A stretch of DNA of 64,000 nucleotides from Microvelia longipes (taxonomy: Eukaryota; Arthropoda; Insecta; Hemiptera; Veliidae): the NCBI GenBank assembly GCA_018340805.1, contig JACMZG010001913.1, positions 41,447,694-41,511,693 of the forward strand, given 5' to 3'. Both the position numbers and the translations under genes were made by a program. The first letter of the stretch is position 1, and each line of letters starts with the position of its first letter. The notes beneath the pieces are model-generated. The model was not told the DNA's origin. It saw only the letters and a program-made list of their open reading frames with translations, and made no database searches. Of this stretch, positions 46,800-58,520 are shown in pieces.

Positions 46800-47618
46800 T
46801 CTCTTACAATATTTTTTTCTGTCCCAGCGGTAACCCATCCAGGCATTCACTCTATATTGCCTGCAAGAACGCGAAGTAACGAAATTAGAAATAGAATAAA
46901 TAAATAGATAATACATATTCAGAAAAAACCATTAATTTGAGGAAGAAATTCATGATTAAATAATTTTACCTCTGCGTTCTTGTCAAGTCAGAAATTTCTT
47001 TACTGTTAAATTTTGTAAGGCTTTTGAGCGCATACGTCGTGGATATTAAATAAACAAACAAGATTTATGAAAACAGCGAATAAATAGACTTGGCGTAAAC
47101 TATGATATCATAACTTTTTACGCAAGACTTGGCTGCATTTTTTCACGGAGTGTTTTTGTTGGGATATATTCTTTAAATGTACACAAAGTGCAAAGCTCAA
47201 GATATCCAGAATTAAGAAAATAAAAGAAAATTATTTTAAAATAAAAATCAAGGCTAAGATTCTATGAAAAAAGTAAAATGCAATAATGTTGAATAAATGA
47301 AGTTGGCTGTTTAACATATAAATAATATTATATTATAATACAAAGTTAATATCTAAAACAAAAAAAAATGGAGAAATATGATTTTTATGAAAAATTTATA
47401 TTTATATTTTTTTATATTTTTTTCTATTTAAAGACAGACAAGACTTTTATTAATACAATAAAAATTATTCAAACAATATTTTTATAATGTATAATCCTTT
47501 TTAAAAAAGTAATAATAAAATTTTGAATTTAAAATATACTAATAAAATTATCACTATTAGATATTGTAAAGTTTATTTTTAATGATATTTTTAAATGAAT
47601 TTTAGACTAATAGAAACA

Positions 47619-47620
<2 letters not shown>
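46800..47620. other. AT-rich spacer, nothing recognised
   Basis: No gene, RNA or repeat border seen. Confidence 0.5.

Positions 47621-47622
<2 letters not shown>

Positions 47623-47716
<94 letters not shown>
47623..47716. repeat. (TC)n then (TA)n compound microsatellite
   Basis: About 32 bases of TC followed by about 62 bases of TA. Open frames on both strands here are products of the repeat. Confidence 0.95.
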
Positions 47717-47717
<1 letters not shown>

Positions 47718-47719
47718 TT

Positions 47720-49058
47720 GTATTTTTTAATTCTTTTTTTTAAAGGAAATGCGCTAGTTTGTATTTCAAGCAATATTTAATATTTAGCAACATTTTGTAA
47801 ACGCATTAAAATCTGATTTTTCGCTAATAATTTATTTGCTTTTGCGCAATTCCTTTGAAAAATAAAAAAAAAAAATTAAGTTTGCTAATTCTCAGTCTAT
47901 GCAGTCTTGTGCGAAAACTCAAGCAAAGAACGGTTTTTCAAGCAAGAAAGCAAGCATTCCAAAAAAAAATTTGTAGTTATAAACTTATAAAAAATTATCG
48001 ACCTTACCTGGATTCGAACATGGGTACCCAGACTTTAAGTGCTCGGATGGACTCCGTGCGGGTTTTTTTCGACTCAAAACCACCTAAAACAAAGAATAAC
48101 ACCTTACTCGAAATTTTTAACTTTTAGTTATTAAACCATAAAATCGCCATTCTTTCCGCCAAAAAATTATAAACTTTGATATTACCTTTTGCGTAAATTT
48201 TGCTGACTCAGTAAACCAGGTTAAGGACGTAAGAAGAAACAAATTTTTCATAGAAATCACCTTCTCAATAAGATTGATTTGTTTGCCAAGTTTAATTTAA
48301 AAATTTGCATCCTATAATAATAACAAAATATGACTACTAGAAATACTTCATTTTGCAAAACCTATTTTTCTTCATCAGGGACCTCTGAAACGGATTTTGA
48401 GCCCACGCCCTCCATGCCACCCTCTTTATTAGGGAATTATTTTCCAATGGAAATTCGCTAAAAGCATGCTGCTCAGATGAGTTTTTAGTCGTCTTAAATC
48501 TCTATCTTGGCAGGGAGCCAAGACCCTAAAAATTATAAAACTGTTAAGACTGGGATCATGGAGCCTAAGAGTCTCGAGGCTCTCTCTATACGTATTCCTT
48601 TGCTAATAGCTTTCCAGTGCTGCAACTAGGGTGGATGAAATACAGCAAAATAATATCTAATTTTTCTACAGTAATTTTCTTTTTTTATCTCAAAAGAAAA
48701 AGAGCATTGCCTTTCTCCTTTGCCAAATATGTGGCATTCAGTTTCTTCATAAAATGTATACACTTCAGCAACTGTAGTTAATATCAAATAATAAAAAAGT
48801 CTTAAAAAGGATGATTAAATTATCACAGGAATAAGTCAAACTTAAGCAATGTTCTTGGAGTACAAAAATTTAAGTATAATGACACAGATTTTAATTTTGA
48901 TATGTTAGGGAAAATCAAAGAATAGTCCTGATTTGTTCTAGGTAATATAGTTTATAAGTATATAAGTAATATAAGTTTTAATTGTAGTGAATTTCTAGAA
49001 AATTATGCTAATTAATGAGGATATTAACTTCTATTTATGAGTTAGTTAACTTTTAACT
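47720..49058. other. Spacer, no gene recognised
   Basis: A B-box-like gttcgaatcc (minus, near 48,014) occurs without a matching A-box. Nothing else identified. Confidence 0.45.
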
Positions 49059-49075
49059 TAGTTAGTGCGCCTAAA

Positions 49076-49123
<48 letters not shown>

Positions 49124-49183
49124 TATATATTATATATATTATATATTATATAATATATATTCTAGTTTCTAGGCGCACTAACT
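49059..49183. mobile_element. (TA)n block bounded by inverted repeats
   Basis: AGTTAGTGCGCCTAaAAACTA at the left and TAGTTTCTAGGCGCACTAAC at the right enclose only TA repeat. This looks like a small MITE whose centre expanded. Confidence 0.65.
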
Positions 49184-49199
49184 CTTGTACGCTTGCTCT

Positions 49200-49940
49200 G
49201 ATCGGAATGCTACTGAGCACAAAGATTCATCTGATGTTGCTCAAAATGTATTTTGTATGGTGGCAGTATAAAGGGTCAGGACTATCATTTGGGTTAATTT
49301 ACGGAGATAGGATTCGGTTTCGATATCACAAAGCTTCTACCTTACAGTACAGTGATAGGGAAGAAAATATTAAAAAATAATATTATGGAGGAGTACAATT
49401 CGTACATGATCGGAGTGGACTCGGGTATCATCGTACTCGAAAGGGTAGATAAAAGGAGGGGAGATTCTTATGGTGTAACCCCCCTGTCTACGAGGTACTT
49501 ATTTGAAAAATATTTACTTTCAGTTAGTGCTTAACCGTTAAGCGCGTTGTTACTTTTGGAAGAAGTACTTCTCTTAGCGTCGGTTGTTTACGTAAATCAA
49601 GATACCGGTTTTGTCCTTATAATGTGACCTGTTATCCTTAGTGTTCTCTTTGATGGTGCATAAAGAAATATTTTAAAATTATCAAATCATTTGCATATTA
49701 TTAAAATACCTTCATCATATAGTTACATTACAGGTACATTTTTCATACTAATATTTATTTGTAGTGTTTAATAGTACGTCGTCTGAGGTCGATGTATGTG
49801 AAATCTGTTTAAATCGCAACAGATTCGATCGAAGTTGACGTATAAATTAACACTTGTATTCGATATTGTTACAGCAATTGCGAAAGATTTTACGGCAACT
49901 ACCATCCTTCTATATCTATTGATAGTTAAATCTGCAATTC
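49200..49940. other. Spacer, no gene recognised
   Basis: Less AT-rich than neighbours with short frames on both strands (60-70 codons), none with splice or start support. Confidence 0.45.
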
Positions 49941-49951
49941 TATATCGTAAC

Positions 49952-50847
49952 CTGTGGCGGACTGAGCCAAAAAGGCCCAAGGAGGGTTTGCGCTAAATGG
50001 GCACAACTCAAGAGGCCCAATAAGAGTGAGATACCTACATGGCCTTTCCAAGTAAATAAAATAAATAGTTAAGTATTAAATTAAAATAAGTAAAATTAAA
50101 ATAAACTGGAAGAAAACTTAAGTTTATTTATTTAAATGCTATATTTAATTAAACTATTTTATGTTTAATCTCTTGGGCCCTTTTGTACTGCTTTAGGACC
50201 CTGATCAGGTATGTTAAGAGCCCTTTGTGGCCCTAATCTTCCGTGTGGTGATTTTAAAGGTTCTTGTTTAAAAAACAGGTGCCTTTAAGGACCTACATTT
50301 AGGTAGCAAATTAAGAATATTTTAAGTATTTAAAAGCCCCAATCGCTTTTATTTTAAAAGCCCAAAAAGGACCTTTTTACTTCTTCTGGGCACTTACCAA
50401 GTATGTTAAGGGCCATTATTGGCTCTAGTCTTCGTGGAGGGTCTTTAAATGTCTAGGTATAATTTAGATAAAATTTAGATTTTTTAAAATTTATTTTATT
50501 TATTTATATGTAAATACCTAATAAATAAATACCTAAATAAATAATATATATTGACCATTTGTGTGGCATAAGCTCAAGGCTTGTGCGCGAACTAGAATAT
50601 ATGTTTAATTGCTTCAAAAACATAAATATTACTTTATGCTGCTGTAGAGCCCTGATCAAGTATGCTAGAGGTCTTAGTCTTCCGTACTGGCCTCCTAAAA
50701 CTCCAGGTAAAATAAAACTGGGCCTTAAATCCCTCAATTTAAAAAAAATCGTCCCTACGAGCTCTTTAGGCCCTACTTTAGAGTATTGGGCCCTTAGACT
50801 CTGAAGGAGCGCTGCTACCCTCGCCCTCATTGGCCAGTCCGCCCCTG
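49952..50847. mobile_element. hAT-type non-autonomous element, 896 bp, 8-bp TSD (7/8)
   Basis: Starts CTGTGGCGGACTGAGCC and ends GGCCAGTCCGCCCCTG, the reverse of the 22,649 element. Flanks atcgtaac (49,944-49,951) and atcataac (50,848-50,855) match at 7 of 8. Internal gggccc-rich text pairs with 22,780-23,400 and 29,120-29,250. No coding capacity. Confidence 0.88.
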
Positions 50848-51210
50848 ATCATAACATTAGTGATTTCAAAAGATTTTACTTAAGGTACCATATTACCTGG
50901 CATTGCCAACAGTCATGGGCGTAGCTTTCAGGATTTCAGGGCCTACGACCGCAAGCCTGAAAAGGCACATAATTGTAAAAAAAATATAATTCATAAAATT
51001 ATAAATATTTATAGGACATGAAAAATACTTATGTAGAGTATAATTAATGATTATATAATATAATTAATGATCTCTTAAATAGTTACTCAATTATTAATAG
51101 TCAAGAAGAATGGACAGCATATGCTCAAAAAAGCAAGCAAAGATTGTTAATGTCCGGTAGCAGGTTGTAGTTTTGTAAGTGGCACCCTACCATGATATAA
51201 GCAAACTTAT

Positions 51211-51778
51211 AAATTTTTTTAAAAAGTACGGGGTACTTTGGAACTTTTTCTCATTACATCGCACTCGCTACGCTCGTCCTCCCTGCTTTGGACTCGCTTT
51301 GCTCGTACTCCGAAATACAGGTCGTTATATTTATATACAACATGCCTTTGGATTCGCTTCGCTCGTCTTCAGATAGTAAATGCATTCGTATAATTCTCAG
51401 CAGTCACCCATAAGGCATTTACCATGCTCAATGCTCCTTAATTTTTATGATCCAACAAAAATCTTGGATATACTTATTACGTGTTAAAAACAAAACTTAG
51501 TGTACTTATTTATTTGGTATGGTACACACTTGTACTAAATTTCATCTCAATCGGACCATTTCCCAATTTTTTTACAAATTTTTAAAAAACTTACACAGGT
51601 CATTCAATAAAAATTGAACTAATGCTAATTATGAGATTAAACTTAGCACATATGTTAGTCTTATACATGGTCACATGCGGGCCAAATCTCAATCTGATCA
51701 AATCATTTTTCCGCGATTTATGGGTTTTCGAAATTGTCTGGGCGAAATAAATACACTGGGCGCTACGATGATAACACG

Positions 51779-51826
<48 letters not shown>

Positions 51827-51910
51827 GACAGACAACTTTGCGAAAACCACTCTGGAGGCCTTAAAAACGCCTGAAACAGATAATCCCGGATTCGGAATTA
51901 GGTAGCATGG
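51211..51910 (+). repeat. Long copy of the GTACGGGG/GCGAAGCGAG family
   Basis: The left end agtacggggtactttggaac is followed by three runs of cgct(t/a)cgctcgt, a body with ttatgatccaacaaaa and aaatttcatctcaatcgga, a (CA)n tract, and cctgaaacagataatcccgg. The reverse-oriented copy at 63,270-64,000 has the same order. Non-coding, class undetermined. Confidence 0.7.
51782..51822. repeat. (CA)n microsatellite inside the repeat family
   Basis: About 20 CA units at a place where sister copies have short acacac or tgtgtg text, so it grew from the element's own sequence. Confidence 0.9.
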
Positions 51911-51983
51911 CTAATTCCATTGAATAACCATGTTATTTAATGTCAGGGATTGAACTCTTTTTCAAACCCCGCGTCTAAACAAT

Positions 51984-52515
51984 ATATAATAGTATATTAT
52001 GCTACTAGGCAGCAAAATGGAATTTAACGAGTTTTTATTTTTTAACACGGTAAGTTAATAAAAACTAAATTAAACAGTCGTAAAAATGTTTAAAATATTT
52101 GACACTAGTGCCAATAAAGAATATAAACTACTTTAAACTTCCTTGATATCTTTTTAAAAATGACTGATGATTTAGAACCTATAAAGATGGGCATAAATGT
52201 ATTTCTTGGGACCAGCAATAAGGCTCCTCATCTACTGCCTCAAAAATAAATAAAAAATCAGTACGATTTTAAAGCATCAGCATTCTTATCTATAATAGTA
52301 TATTATGCTACAAGGCAGCAAAATGGAATTTTGCAGACGAGTTTTATAAATTTGCCCCCGAGCCGAAGGCGAGGGCGGGCTATAGAAATTACCTGCAGAG
52401 GCGTAAGTCGAGGCAGGTAATTAACCCATTTGACAGACTAGGCGAAGCCGAGGCAGGTAATTAATTGCACGAGTCTGCAATGTTTCCTTTGCTGCATAGT
52501 AGCATATACTATTTT
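51984..52515. mobile_element. TIR element with ATAATAGTATATTATGCTAC ends
   Basis: 52,292-52,515 begins ATAATAGTATATTATGCTAC and ends with its imperfect inverse (gtagcatatactatttta). A direct copy of the left end also lies at 51,984-52,036. The inside has cgaagccgaggcaggtaatta repeated. Confidence 0.65.
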
Positions 52516-52519
52516 ATCT

Positions 52520-53915
52520 ACTAACGGCAGAAAAAATACACAAGAGATTATTTTAAATACTTGCTGCGAGATTATACAGACAGTAAAGACTGCTTTGAAG
52601 TAGATGCAACGCTGACAATATCAGGTTGAGTGTGGTCCAATAACTCGTCAATGTCAACAATGTTTGTATCTTTATTCACTTCACTGTTGTTCTCACTCAT
52701 TATGTTTTAGTAACCTAACTTTAGTTTACAGATTTAGTTTTTGATAACGTTCTATTTTTGTAACTTTATATACTTAAACTAAATATAACAACATGAAATA
52801 CAAAATCTGACGACTTAAACATTAAAAATCTGTCGATTCATAAACCGCTGGTAAATAATTTAATTTAATGCCAAAATTATCAGTGATGCCAATTTGTTTC
52901 CAAAACATTATATATTATTAGATAAACAAATGTTAAATGTTAAACATTTAATAATAATATCGTAATTTTAAGTAACAATAAAGAAAGTTACATATTAGAA
53001 ACAAGCTAGAATAAATCATAGTTTACAAAATAAAACAATACCGAAATTCACGCAATAATTTGTAAAATAATAACCTCCGCTCATTCATTTTCCCGCCTAG
53101 GGAGTTTTGACTTGTTATTTAAATAAGCCATAACTCCCTAGTACTTTTTTCATTACCAAAACATTTTGCGTACTGTTTTGAAACATTTTGCGTACTGTTT
53201 TCAAATATTGCCCGTATTGTTTGACAGTGTAGGTAAAATGACATTTTGCAGCTTAAAAACAGTCCAGTAATGGCTAATTTTGCTGCCGTGAGTAGATAAA
53301 ACCTCTTTTGGTTCCGGTTCAGAACACCAAAAATGTTCATCTGATGTCTGAGAATTATCAAATATTATTTCGAACTCTTCGTTATTTCGTGCCAATTTCT
53401 TAAGACATACGTTGTCAACCAGAACTTCTTATGCAGTATTCAAATTCTAAGAAGCATTATAAGGTGCATCTATTCACTGAAAATAATTACAGATAAATAA
53501 TCATTTAAAATAGAAATGAAAGGTACACATGGGATGTCTATGAGGCGATAAATTTGTTCTTTATTGTTGAAGCGTTACTTGTCGAAATCTTGGCCCACGC
53601 AGTTTTTTAGTTTAGGCGTATGAAAAACATCAATATATGAATCTAAGAATAGGCCCCATTAAAATTTCAGGCTGACGACCTGTACACTATAAAAGTTTGT
53701 GTCACATTATCCCTTGAAAATGTCTAATCTATGTCTGTCGACGATTTCTTAAGAACCTTTGGAGAGAGAATATAGGGGTTAAAATGTATAGATTTATAAT
53801 AGCTCCACCATGTAATAGATTAGGAACTGGGATATAAAAATGGAAATCACGTAATACTTATTAACTTACCTAGGGAGAAAAAATAGTTCTTGCTTCTTAT
53901 TTTTTATAAATTAAA
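52520..53915. other. Spacer, no gene recognised
   Basis: Contains one ctagggagt phrase (53,090-53,145) of the 5,690 family and a short tandem duplication (aaacattttgcgtactgtttt near 53,160-53,200). No gene seen. Confidence 0.45.
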
Positions 53916-53917
53916 AA

Positions 53918-54151
53918 CAATGACTTTAATTCTATAAGTTAATAAGCTATAAAATTAAGGTACGGCCATTTCACCCGACACTGTGGGCATCATCAGGCTA
54001 ATAAACTAAACGCTACATTAACAACTAAAAATCACTGAAAACAAATAAAGCACATATACATAAGACTAGAATTAAATAAATAAATAATCACAGAATTCCT
54101 TATAATTAATTTTATAGCTTATTAACTTATAGAATTAAAGTCATTGTTTTT
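53918..54151. mobile_element. Element with 43-bp perfect inverted arms and a hammerhead-like core
   Basis: 53,918-53,960 and 54,109-54,151 are perfect inverses (AACAATGACTTTAATTCTAT...). On the minus strand 53,996-53,969 reads CTGATGA, a CCC/GGG stem II and GAAA, then a UGG/CCG stem III followed by UA. Stem I pairs poorly. Confidence 0.65.
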
Positions 54152-54956
54152 AATTTATAAAAAACAATGACTTATAAATGATTTATAAATGTGTGAATTC
54201 TATAAACTTAAAAGTGAGATTAAGGAAAAATTGCTTGCTTCTTAGGCAATCAAATTGGTTCTTGAGACCAAAGCCGAAGGAACCATATTAGTTAAATTCT
54301 AAGGCTTGCAGAAAAATTATTTAGTTGGTTCCCGAGGCTTGCCGAGGTTACCAGTTAGTTAACTAATGAGACGAAGCCGAGGAAAAAACATTTATTAACT
54401 TGAGCATGTACCTCATTATCAAGCACTGCTCGTAACTCATTTTCCTGTATTTTTCATAGGAAATGCGCTGTCACCTTTTAGGATATTCACTAACTTAACT
54501 TTAAACCAATAACAACACCAAAATTTCTCCACAAAACCTTTAATTTAAACCAGAGCAGACTCATCGATCGTCATCAGAGCCTAACCAACAAATATTAAAG
54601 AAATGAACTAAAAATACATAATGTAAAATAGTAAAAATATAAAAAAAACTACGTAATAATAAAGATAAACTTAAGAATCAAAATTTTAGGGGAGTCAAAA
54701 AATTAAAAGTAAAATGTTAAAATACATAAAAATATCACATTAGGGTACAAATTAAAAATATAAAATTACCGGAGAGTTGAAGTAGGAGAATCCTAGTCTG
54801 ACTGTTTAGGCAGAGTCATATAGCAAACTGGCGGGCGGGGCGCGTAAACTAGTTGTAGAACTTTAAACTAGTGCGAATTATAGTGGGCACTGCTGATTTC
54901 AGCGGCGTATTTTTTAAAACCAACAGGATAATTATGCGCATTTTCTTTGAAAACTG

Positions 54957-55045
54957 TCTGCCTCCGTGGCCGTGATCGTAAAGGCGTTCGATTTCGACAC
55001 CGGAGGTCCGGGGTTCGCAGCCCGGGCTATGTTCCTTAAGCTTAA
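54957..55045 (+). mobile_element. tRNA-derived SINE head, copy 6 (truncated)
   Basis: TCTGCCTCCGTGGCCGTGAT and GGGGTTCGCAGCCC match the copy 2/4 head. The copy stops at about 55,045, losing the body. Confidence 0.8.
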
Positions 55046-55236
55046 TATTACAATGATTTACTGTTTGATTAATAGTGCTGATTTAGATTATTTAAATCAG
55101 CGATAGGCAAACTTCAGAGCCCAGCGGACCCCTATCGTAGATAAATGGAACTTGGCGGAACTCTGTACTTCTCGGTACTCCCATCCTTAAACTAATAAAT
55201 TCTATATAAGGAAAAATGAGTTGTGGAGTTTCAAGT

Positions 55237-55546
55237 AATGAAATAAAACAGAGTCTCTCCACTAATGATATATATTTGACATAGCCAGCTTTCAATCTTA
55301 ACAGATCATCATCAGTGCCGGCGAGCAGCGAAGAAAAGAGTCATGAGACAGCGGTTACAGTATTGTCTAGAGGTTTGTAGCTGACTCCCACAAGCCAGTC
55401 AGCTTCAAACTTCTAGACAAAACTGTAACCGCTTTCTCCTAACTCTTTTCTTCGCTGCTCACCGGCACCGATGATGATCTGTTAAGATTGAAAGCTGGCT
55501 ATGTCTAATATATATCATTAGTGGAGAGACTCTGTTTTATTTCATT
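55237..55546. mobile_element. Fold-back element carrying two hammerhead motifs
   Basis: The arms 55,237-55,388 and 55,395-55,546 are reverse complements with scattered mismatches. The left arm (minus) holds a complete hammerhead consensus; the right arm (plus, about 55,467-55,507) has CCGATGA in place of CTGATGA. Confidence 0.8.
55278..55319 (-). ncRNA. Hammerhead ribozyme, type I-like
   Basis: Read 5' to 3' on the minus strand: stem I strand GGCA, CUGAUGA (55,315-55,309), stem II GAUCU-GUUA-AGAUU with one unpaired U at its foot, GAAA (55,293-55,290), stem III AGC-UG-GCU counting A15.1 and U16.1, H17 = A (55,282), stem I strand UGUC. All core positions agree with the family; cleavage is predicted after 55,282. 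Stem III is short, as in Penelope-like and retrozyme hammerheads. Activity is not shown. Confidence 0.7.
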
Positions 55547-56084
55547 AAATTCTGTAATTTGTACTCATCGCTAAACTTTCTGTTTTTAACGTTATAAATT
55601 TAGGATCACGAAGCGCCTCTATAATTTGCAAACACGAAGGAGCTAGAAAAATGATTGTGTTTTGTATTAGTTTGTTACTTCGACTTTATCAACCTTAATC
55701 AGATCAAATCGTTTTGATAAACTGAAATTATTGACAATAATTTTTTTATAGTTTCCTGATAAATCGGGATCGATAATTGTTCATTAAATAAAAATGTTTT
55801 ATTTAACCTTATTTTTGTCTGATAACATATAATATGCAGGCAAAACGTCTTATAACGCATTTCCAACAAATAGAATCTCTGTAATTTAATATTTGGATGC
55901 CCATTTTTTGGCCATCTTAGTAAAGAAGGAAATAGATGTTTATTAATAAAAACTTGTTTGATAATTTCTTTATTCATGGCCTTATCTGAAACATTTACGT
56001 ATTTACAGACAACTTTAAGCTTAATTTTCATTTGGAAAGTCTGTAAAAGGATGTTAGAACAGATAAACTATTTTATTTAACACA

Positions 56085-56668
56085 ATAAGTTGTGCGAGAG
56101 ACACCTAGGAAATGTAAACAAGCAAAATGCACTGGTACTCTGGGAACTGTTCCATCATTCGACATTCGTCATCATTGATGGCTCGACATAATGTCATGTC
56201 CCACTCTGTTTCGTTACGTCTAACTCATCATGGCGTCGACACAGCCTGAACTCACTCTGACCTTCAATTAATTCCGAAGAATATAATGTCTCGCACAATT
56301 ATAACGTGTCAACTATTCATGTTTTGCAAAACTCGGTAGTATCAAATGTAATATATTTTGCTTGCCATGCATGATGGCGGTAAGAGAGCACCGCTCGTCT
56401 CTGGTAAGTACTTCACATTATATTCTTCGGAATTAATTGAAAGTCAGAGTTGAGTTCAGGCTCTGTCGGCGCCCTGATGAGTGACCGTAACGAAAGAGAG
56501 TGGGACATGAATTATGTTGAGCCATCAATGATGACGAATCTCGAATGATGGAACAGTTCCCAGATGTAGCATTTTGCTTGTTACATTTTCTAGGTGTCCC
56601 TCGCACAATTATATTGTGTCAACTATTCATGTTTTAATCAAAACTCGGTAGTATCAAATGATATATTT
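56085..56668. mobile_element. Inverted-arm element with hammerhead-like cores and repeated flanks
   Basis: The left arm (56,085-56,285) and right arm (56,395-56,612) are inverses. A flank unit (tcgcacaattata, gtgtcaactattcatgtttt) occurs as direct repeats at 56,287 and 56,598, and again at 58,892. The right arm (plus) has CTGATGA (56,474-56,480) and GAAA (56,492-56,495); the left arm (minus) has ATGATGA with the better stem II GTTA-GACG-TAAC. Confidence 0.7.
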
Positions 56669-56675
56669 TATTTTA

Positions 56676-57050
56676 ATTATTATTTATTTATTTATTTATA
56701 ATACGGCTGAGCTATTATACAAAATCAAGAAACAACATTTACATAATATGTAAAAATATAATAAGTTTTAGTATAAATAATATAATATATCAAAATGGAA
56801 AAATTGACAAGACCAAAATAATAAAATTAAAAAAATATCACATTTATAGAAGGGGAAAGTAACTGAAAAAAAATAAAAAAAGAGCTATAACAAGACAGTA
56901 ATAGTGATAAATGTGTAATTATAATGGTGAAAAAGATAACAAAAATATGGTAAAAGAATTAAACAAACAAATAATTAACATTAAATTAAAGAATAATATA
57001 AATCAAGACAAAATCCTAAATAATGATAATCCGTATGATTATACGGATCA
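56676..57050 (-). mobile_element. LINE 3' tail fragment
   Basis: (TTTA)n then taatacggctgagctattatacaaaatc, an antisense LINE 3' end. The rest is AT-rich without coding signs. Confidence 0.4.
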
Positions 57051-57129
57051 TCACATAAAAGGATAGAGTACAAAACGTCTCCAACCAAAACAGATATTTA
57101 ACTGCGTAGGCTTCCGCGGTTATTGTCAA

Positions 57130-57344
57130 GAAGATATAGGTATTCCGGTGGTGACCGTATCAATGTAAATAAAGAATCCGACGTTTCGCTTCCATTGAGG
57201 GAGGCATCTTCAGGGATGAAGGGCATCATGGATAGAAACACAATGCTCTACAAAACTGAAATGAAGATGCCTCCCACAGTGGAAGCGAAACGTCGGATTT
57301 TTCATCTACATTGTCGCGGTCACCACAGGAAGACCTAAATCTTC
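57130..57344. mobile_element. Fold-back element with hammerhead in one arm
   Basis: Arms 57,130-57,216 and 57,262-57,344 are inverses (aggtattccggtggtgaccg / cggtcaccacaggaagacct). The minus strand of the left arm has the full motif; in the right arm the first C of CUGANGA is changed. Confidence 0.78.
57176..57218 (-). ncRNA. Hammerhead ribozyme motif with loopless stem III
   Basis: Minus strand: AUCC, CUGAAGA (57,213-57,207), stem II GCCUCC/GGAAGC (one mismatch), GAAA (57,187-57,184), CG, UC (cleavage site C at 57,180), GGAU. Stem I AUCC/GGAU is perfect and U16.1-H17 = UC is favourable. A15.1-C/G-U has no loop, so one molecule alone cannot fold; two copies in a dimer could. Confidence 0.6.
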
Positions 57345-57509
57345 AAAAAAAGAACATGACTTGGCGGGACAAAAAAGTTAATTCCCCTACCGTTTTGGAC
57401 CAAAGACTTGGGAGGAGATTTTTACCACGCATGTGATTTTTTGTAAGATTTAGACCATTCATTCTTAAAAATAGTAAGTTAATAATAAGTTAAAAGTTGG
57501 TGACCGCAG

Positions 57510-57715
57510 AAATAATAGTTATTTATGCCATAAGGCTGAGAAGTGTGTCTTTATGTCACGGCAATTAGATTTACCGACGAGCGAAGCGAGTCGGGAAAAA
57601 TTGCCAAGACATAAAGACATTCTCAGCCGGATGACCTCCTATAACAATAATGATTGGCTTCTCATTCTAAAAACGGTCCAATAAAGTGCTCAATTACGTA
57701 CTACCTCAAAAAAAC
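57510..57715. mobile_element. Fold-back element, relative of 23,430-24,018
   Basis: 57,510-57,632 is a hairpin (GCTGAGAAGTGTGTCTTTATG against CATAAAGACATTCTCAGC) with CGAGCGAAGCGAGTCGG at the loop, followed by text matching 23,430-23,510 in reverse and ending ctacctcaaaaaaac. Confidence 0.72.
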
Positions 57716-58267
57716 AATATTTTTCAGTATCCGGTGCTGGGGAAGTCTAAATGGTCCGAAGTAATATGAATAAACACATTTTTCCAAGATACTTCGAACC
57801 AGTTTTTTTTCAGTACATGATTTTTTCCACTCGGATGTCTATGTATCTTGTATACGTAAGATATAATCGCAACATTTTGGCCTTATAAAGGATACGGGTA
57901 CCTTTGTTCTTTTTATGCCTAATAATTAGGTACACACACAGCCATATATAAGTCAGTGACCTGAACTTTACTTGAACCATAAGTCTTTACCACTATTTAT
58001 ACGTCAAATAATAAAATACTTAATAATGTTATCTTTTAAAGTATTAAGTGTATAAGTAAAAAGATTTAATTTATATCTGATAAAATTATTATAATAATTT
58101 TTGGGATTACATCAATTAACTAGTCACAGGTTGACGTGTATGTATAGTTCAATCTTAATTTCAAAATATTACCATAATTGCACCATCCTCGAACCTTCAA
58201 GTGTTTCGTATCCTGATTTTGTTCTTTTTCTTTTTTTTATACAGGGAAAGTGTTGCGTTTTATTTCA

Positions 58268-58520
58268 CAACAAGAGGCCTTCGCCCTCTTAACCGCTCTG
58301 CGGCGTAGGCGCTAAGGGCCGCTTCGTGGCCACATGGTTGTTGTATTTTATCAGTTGGTCATATTACTGGTTTATAAAAGTGACATACTGCCACGATATA
58401 AGCCAATTTTCAAATTAGTCTAATCAACGAATGGGATTTTTGCGAATTTTTAAATAGTTAACATTTTATTTTGGGAATCTGTTAGGCCATGTTTAGAGAT
58501 ATGGCATAATGTAACAAACA
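58268..58520 (+). repeat. Repeat starting caacaagaggcc, copy 1
   Basis: cacaacaagaggccttcgcc to catgacataatgtcatg matches 60,537-60,760. It runs directly into the hammerhead-bearing arm at 58,494, so both may be one element. Confidence 0.65.

Noticed and set aside
47591..47780. Frames on both strands of the TC/TA tract
   Set aside because: Simple-sequence artefacts with Leu-Ser, Arg-Glu and Tyr-Ile repeats.
47990..48080. tRNA-like B-box (gttcgaatcc, minus strand)
   Set aside because: No A-box at proper distance and no cloverleaf pairing; possibly a decayed SINE, but it does not match the family here.
50504..50830. 108-codon minus frame at 50.5-50.8 kb
   Set aside because: Lies within the non-autonomous hAT-type element; no transposase motifs and the relative at 22.6 kb does not preserve it.
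54560..54600. CTGATGA (minus) as a hammerhead
   Set aside because: No GAAA or stem II at proper distance.
55699..56031. 110-codon minus frame
   Set aside because: Low-complexity Lys/Ile/Leu-rich text, no domain or splice support. I cannot exclude a decayed element protein.
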